The notes below the pieces were generated by a model. The model was not told the origin of the DNA. It saw nothing but the letters and a program-made list of their open reading frames with translations, and did not search any database. A stretch of DNA of 16,126 nt. Source: an uncultured Oscillospiraceae bacterium. GTDB taxonomy: Bacteria > Bacillota > Clostridia > Oscillospirales > Acutalibacteraceae. How positions within the stretch are numbered: the first letter of the stretch is position 1; each line of letters starts with the position of its first letter. Below, piece after piece: positions 12,587 through 16,126 of the stretch. The DNA lies in assembly GCA_959596515.1 (NCBI GenBank), contig CAUFXR010000060.1, forward strand, positions 1 through 16,126. Direction: 5' to 3'. The translations under genes and the position numbers were made by a program.

Positions 12587-14379
12587 TCTTTGGCATCCTC
12601 CTGTTGTTTAATGGAAATTCCCAGCTCGTCCAGCTGTTTTTGATCCACCGGCGCCGGAGAAGCTGTCATCAGCTCACCGGAATTCGCCACCTTGGGATAG
12701 GCGATCACATCCCGGATGCTGTCGCAGTGAAGCATGAGCATGACCAGCCGGTCCAGGCCGAAGGCCATGCCTCCGTGAGGCGGCGCGCCGTAGCGGAAGG
12801 CGTCGATCAAGAAGCCGAACCGCTCCTGGGCTTCTTCCTGGGTGAAGCCCAGGGCCTTGAACATCCGCTGCTGCAGTTCCGGATCGTTGATCCGGATAGA
12901 ACCGCCGCCGACCTCGTTGCCGTTGAGCACCATATCGTAGGCTCTGGCTCGCACCGCGCCGGGATTGGTTTCCAGCTGATCCAGGTCCGCGTCGTTGGGG
13001 TGGGTGAAGGGGTGGTGTTTAGCGACAAACCGGCCCTCCTCCTCGTCGTACTCAAACAGAGGGAAGTCGGTAATCCACAAAAGGTTGGGCTTGCTCTCGT
13101 CGATGACCCCCATACGTTTGGCGCACTCACAACGCAGGGCGCCGAGGGTATCGAACACCACCTGAGGCTTTTCGCTGGCCACGAGGAACAGCAGGTCGCC
13201 ATTTTCCGCATCCAGCGCCGCCCGTACCCCGGCGGCTTCCTCCTCCTTCAGGAATTTCTCATAGGAGGAACTGGCTGTGCCATCCGGGTTCAGCTTAGTC
13301 CAGGCCAGGCCTTTGGCGCCGTAAGCCTTGACCCACTCGGCCAGCTTGTCGATCTCTTTTCTGGTGTAGCAGGCGCCGCCTTTCACGTTGATGCCCCGCA
13401 CGCTTCCGCCGGCGGAAATGGCTCCGGCGAATACCCGGAACTCGGTGCCGCTCAGAACCTCTGTCAGATTTTTCAGCTCATAGCCGAACCGCAGGTCCGG
13501 CTTATCAGAGCCGAACCGCTCCATGCCCTCGGCGTAGGTCATCCGGGGGAAGGGGGTCTGGATTTCCACATCCAGCACCTGTTTGTAGACGGTTTTCACA
13601 AAGCCCTCCGCCACGGACATAATATCATTCTCGTCAATAAAGGACATTTCCAGGTCGATCTGGGTAAATTCCGGCTGCCGGTCGGCCCGCAGGTCCTCAT
13701 CCCGGAAGCACCGGGCGATCTGCATATACCGGTCAAAGCCCGCCAGCATCGTCAGCTGTTTATACAGCTGAGGGGACTGGGGCAGGGCGAAAAAGCTGCC
13801 GGGAAACACCCGGCTGGGCACCAGATAATCTCTCGCCCCTTCAGGAGTGGACTTGATCAAAATAGGGGTTTCCACCTCGATAAAACCGTTTTGGTCGAAA
13901 TAGTCCCGGGCGATCTTCACGATCTTATGCCGGGCGATGATCTTATCCTGCACGTCGGGGCGGCGCAGGTCCAGATAGCGGTATTTCAGCCGCAGTTCCT
14001 CCTTGACCTTGCTGTCCTCGGTGATCTCAAAAGGCGGGGTTTCGCTTTTGGAAAGCACCCGCAAATCGGTGACCTGGATCTCCACGTCGCCGGTGGGGAT
14101 TTCCTTATTTTTACTGGAGCGTTCCCGTACCACGCCTTTGGCCGCCAGCACGAATTCCGCCCGGACGCCGAAAGCCTTGTCGAAAATCTCCGGATCTGTT
14201 TGGTCGTCAAAGGCCAGCTGCACGATGCCGGTGCGGTCCCGCAGATCGATGAAGATCAGCTGTCCCAGGTCCCGCTGCCGCTGGGCCCATCCGCAGACCA
14301 CAACCTCCTTTCCCACGTCGGAGAGCCGCGGCTCTCCGCAGTAGTGGGTTCTTTTCAGTCCTGTCATCACTTCTGCCAT
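12583..14379 (-). CDS. aspS: Aspartyl-tRNA synthetase (bacterial type)
   Basis: It charges tRNA-Asp with aspartate in the cytosol. The protein has 598 residues, the normal bacterial length. The N-terminal OB-fold binds the anticodon (GWAQRQRDLGQLIFIDLRDR, about residues 30-49). The class II catalytic core has motif 2 RCFRDEDLRADRQPEF (from R223) and motif 3 with GLDRL (from G541). Between them lies the bacterial GAD insertion (roughly 285-420). The end, ELMTASPAPVD and LGISIK, is typical. Leu38 in RDLGQ, where a His is reported in non-discriminating AspRS of Pseudomonas type, suggests a discriminating enzyme; this is a weak inference. The ATG at 14379 follows GGAAGGAAG by a few nt; a second ATG four codons on is possible. 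hisS lies 212 bp upstream on the same strand, a common pairing in Bacillota. The stop overlaps galM. Confidence 0.97.
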   Translation of the reverse strand: MAEVMTGLKRTHYCGEPRLSDVGKEVVVCGWAQRQRDLGQLIFIDLRDRTGIVQLAFDDQTDPEIFDKAFGVRAEFVLAAKGVVRERSSKNKEIPTGDVEIQVTDLRVLSKSETPPFEITEDSKVKEELRLKYRYLDLRRPDVQDKIIARHKIVKIARDYFDQNGFIEVETPILIKSTPEGARDYLVPSRVFPGSFFALPQSPQLYKQLTMLAGFDRYMQIARCFRDEDLRADRQPEFTQIDLEMSFIDENDIMSVAEGFVKTVYKQVLDVEIQTPFPRMTYAEGMERFGSDKPDLRFGYELKNLTEVLSGTEFRVFAGAISAGGSVRGINVKGGACYTRKEIDKLAEWVKAYGAKGLAWTKLNPDGTASSSYEKFLKEEEAAGVRAALDAENGDLLFLVASEKPQVVFDTLGALRCECAKRMGVIDESKPNLLWITDFPLFEYDEEEGRFVAKHHPFTHPNDADLDQLETNPGAVRARAYDMVLNGNEVGGGSIRINDPELQQRMFKALGFTQEEAQERFGFLIDAFRYGAPPHGGMAFGLDRLVMLMLHCDSIRDVIAYPKVANSGELMTASPAPVDQKQLDELGISIKQQEDAKE

Positions 14380-14591
14380 ATGATTTCTTCCTTCCGTTTT
14401 CCCTGGAGTATTCCTATGATATGTTTCTCAGGGTTTCAAAATTTTATCTGGCCGCTGTCAAGGGGCCTTTCCGTGCCGGGTTTTTAGTCTTTTCCGGCGG
14501 ATGCCTGATACCGGCTGCCGTTGCGGCTGCCGGGAAAAGTCCCGGGTGTTCCCGGTAATCTGAAACGCTTTTCCGCTTCCTCGACAGCGCT
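14380..14591 (-). other. 212-bp hisS-aspS gap
   Basis: No gene. The minus strand has a possible hairpin (CCGGGAA with TTCCCGG, plus-strand 14530-14555) and a direct repeat CGGCTGCCG (14513-14532 area), but no U tail, so hisS transcription may run on into aspS. A perfect TTGACA lies on the minus strand (about 14456-14461) but no -10 stands at the right distance. I saw no T-box sequence. Confidence 0.5.
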
Positions 14592-15893
14592 TTACAGGCT
14601 CAGGTCATTTTGGGCGTCAAAATAGATCTGAGTAAATTCGTCCACAAAGCTTTCTCCCAGCGAGATCTCTTTCTGCTCGCCTGTGGCCATATTTTTCACC
14701 TTAGCTTTTTGCTCGTCCAGCTCGCTGTCTCCCAGCACCAGGCTGAACTTGGCTCCCAGCTTATCGGCGTATTTCATCTGGGCTTTCAGGCTTCTGCCTA
14801 CCAGGTCGCATTCCGCGTTCAGAGAGGTAGTCCGCACCAGCTCCGCCAGCCGGAACGCCTGGGCCTTCGCTCTTTCTCCCAGAGAGGCCACATACAGGTC
14901 GCAGGTAGGAGGCGTCACCGCCGCCAAAGCGCTGTCAGGCTGGGCCAGCACCAGCATAAGCCGTTCCAGGCCCAAGCCGAAGCCCAGCGACGGCATAGAC
15001 GGTCCGCCCATTTCCTCCACCAGCCCGTCATAGCGGCCGCCGCCGCACACGGTGCCCTGAGCGCCGATGCCGGTGGAAACAAACTCGAACACGGTCTTGG
15101 TATAGTAATCCAGTCCGCGGACAATGGTGGGGTTCACCGTATAGGCGATTCCCATAGTATCCAGGCAGGCTTTGACGCCCGCGAAATGCTCTTTACATTC
15201 GTCGCACAGGTAATCCAGCATGATCGGCGCGCCCTCGGCGATCTTAGAGCACACCGGGCTTTTGCAGTCCAGAATCCGCATGGGGTTCCTTTCCAGTCTG
15301 CTCAGGCAGGTTTCGCACAGCTGATCCTTATAGCCCTGGAAATATTCCTTCAGGGCTTTGTGGTACTCGGCCCGGCATTTGGGGCATCCGATCGAGTTGA
15401 TCTCCAAAGACAAGTCCTTGACGCCCAGCACGTCGAACACGGATTTCGCCAGGCAGATTACCTCGGCATCCGCCGACGGCGCCCCGGCGCCGAATACCTC
15501 CACGCCGAACTGGTGGAATTCTCTCAGCCGTCCAGCCTGCGGCTTCTCATACCGGTAGCAGGAGGTAAAATAATACGCCTTGATGGGCAAAGCGTCGTTA
15601 TACAGGCCGTGTTCCACCATGGCCCGCACCGCGCCCGCGGTGCCCTCCGGCCTCAGGGTGATAGACCGTCCGCCTTTATCCTGAAACGTGTACATCTCCT
15701 TTTGCACCACGTCCGTGGTTTCTCCCACTGACCGCTGGAACAGCTCCGTATGCTCAAACACCGGCGTGCGGATCTCCTTAAATCCGTACGCGCTGCAGAT
15801 CCGGCGCATGGCGTCCTCCACCACCTGCCACTGATAGCTGTCCTTCGGCAGCACATCCTGGGTCCCTCTCGGCCCCTTTGTCAACAATCCCAT
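14592..15893 (-). CDS. hisS: Histidyl-tRNA synthetase with a Cys-rich insertion
   Basis: It charges tRNA-His with histidine in the cytosol. From the ATG at 15893 the protein is 433 residues; AGGAGG lies 5 nt upstream (15899-15904). In-frame codons further upstream would add up to 14 residues, but the ribosome site fixes this start. Class II motifs are present: LRPEGTAGAVRA (80-91), the motif 2 region YRYEKPQAGRLREFHQFGVE (113-132), the histidine motif RGLDYYTKTVFE (259-270), GGRYDGL, and motif 3 GFGLGLERL (304-312). The C-terminal anticodon domain (from about 330) is complete. Between motif 2 and the histidine motif lies a segment with four cysteine pairs: 170/173, 193/196, 210/215 and 230/233, which suggests one or two zinc sites. 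Similar cysteines occur in HisRS of other clostridia as far as I recall. aspS follows; the upstream DNA is repetitive. Confidence 0.96.
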   Translation of the reverse strand: MGLLTKGPRGTQDVLPKDSYQWQVVEDAMRRICSAYGFKEIRTPVFEHTELFQRSVGETTDVVQKEMYTFQDKGGRSITLRPEGTAGAVRAMVEHGLYNDALPIKAYYFTSCYRYEKPQAGRLREFHQFGVEVFGAGAPSADAEVICLAKSVFDVLGVKDLSLEINSIGCPKCRAEYHKALKEYFQGYKDQLCETCLSRLERNPMRILDCKSPVCSKIAEGAPIMLDYLCDECKEHFAGVKACLDTMGIAYTVNPTIVRGLDYYTKTVFEFVSTGIGAQGTVCGGGRYDGLVEEMGGPSMPSLGFGLGLERLMLVLAQPDSALAAVTPPTCDLYVASLGERAKAQAFRLAELVRTTSLNAECDLVGRSLKAQMKYADKLGAKFSLVLGDSELDEQKAKVKNMATGEQKEISLGESFVDEFTQIYFDAQNDLSL

Positions 15894-15910
15894 AACTTCC
15901 TCCTTTTTTA

Positions 15911-16126
15911 TTTCGCGCATGGCGGGCCCACTCAAGGCGGGCCCGGTGTCCCTTGCTGTGTTTTTTTATCTTCTTTCGCCCGCGTTTTTCACTTTGTGAG
16001 AAACGGTGGCTTTTGATAGCTTATTTTTTTCTCGTGTGTTTACATCTTTTTTCTGCTTTACGTGTTTCGCCCATGGCGGGCCCACTCAAGGCGGGCCCGG
16101 TGTCCCTTGCTGTGTTTTTTTATCTT
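15911..16126. repeat. 62-bp block repeated at 154-bp spacing upstream of hisS
   Basis: 15911-15972 and 16065-16126 are the same over 62 bp with one mismatch (TTTCGCGCATGG against TTTCGCCCATGG). The second copy reaches the last base of the window, so its real length is not known. Each copy contains two GGCGGGCCC words; GGGCCC can pair with GGGCCC on the same strand. The first copy ends 7 bp before the hisS ribosome site, so the block is in the hisS leader. The 92 bp between copies contain an imperfect 9-bp palindrome at 15984-16004. Confidence 0.9.
15984..16004. promoter_or_regulatory. Palindrome in the hisS upstream region, possible operator
   Basis: GTTTTTCAC and GTGAGAAAC flank TTT; the arms pair fully if one G-U is allowed, or with one mismatch as DNA. 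It lies about 90 bp upstream of the hisS start codon. No regulator is implied by the sequence alone. Confidence 0.35.

Noticed and set aside
12604..14487. Plus-strand open frame of 627 codons opposite aspS
   Set aside because: It is the antisense shadow of a clear aspS gene, a common effect in GC-rich coding DNA; it lacks motifs and a good start site.
15894..15935. 14-residue longer HisRS from an upstream in-frame TTG or ATG within the repeat
   Set aside because: AGGAGG stands 5 nt before the ATG at 15893, and the family begins there; the extra residues would translate the repeat and the ribosome site itself.
15894..16126. T-box riboswitch upstream of hisS
   Set aside because: I looked on the minus strand for the conserved AGGGTGGNACCGCG-like sequence and an antiterminator/terminator pair and did not find them; the window ends at 16126, so one further upstream is possible.

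Overview
The window looks like chromosomal core DNA from a spore-forming, fairly GC-rich member of the Bacillota, most likely class Clostridia. The reasons are the glmU-prs-pth-mfd gene order known from Bacillus and clostridia, a clear SpoIIID sporulation regulator, strong AGGAGG ribosome binding sites and a Gram-positive style lipoprotein foldase. I cannot name the family or genus with confidence. There is no sign of a prophage, insertion sequence, CRISPR array, tRNA or rRNA.

Left part (1-8760, mostly + strand): the 3' end of a glmU-like nucleotidyltransferase gene, prs (PRPP synthase), a small uncharacterised minus-strand gene, pth (peptidyl-tRNA hydrolase), mfd (transcription-repair coupling factor), a PrsA/SurA-like lipoprotein with its own good sigma-A promoter, and a Cys-rich protein that I recognise as DUF6125-like. 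In B. subtilis the order is gcaD(glmU)-prs-ctc-pth-fin-mfd-spoVT. Here ctc and fin are not present between these genes, and the small minus-strand gene sits where ctc would be.

Middle (8760-11545): spoIIID with a candidate sigma-E promoter, a bidirectional terminator, and a minus-strand MATE efflux transporter whose upstream region has a 7-copy short tandem repeat and an AT-rich probable promoter.

Right part (11546-16126, minus strand): hisS, aspS and galM in that order of transcription. aspS and galM overlap by ATGA and are probably translationally coupled. galM ends at an intrinsic terminator. The hisS-aspS pairing is common in Bacillota; the attached galM is less usual.

I found no new multi-gene system. 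The unexplained structure lies between genes: almost every long intergenic space carries its own local, GC-rich repeat set (four units of about 89 bp after prs, two-copy elements after mfd, 43-45 bp units before spoIIID, 15-17 bp units before the MATE gene, 11-bp units before the galM terminator, and a 62-bp block repeated at 154-bp spacing upstream of hisS). Three of these sets share a short core, CGGYCTTTCGCYG. Other points of note are a GlmU-like protein that stops before the acetyltransferase domain, a TTG start for prs, and an eight-cysteine insertion in HisRS.
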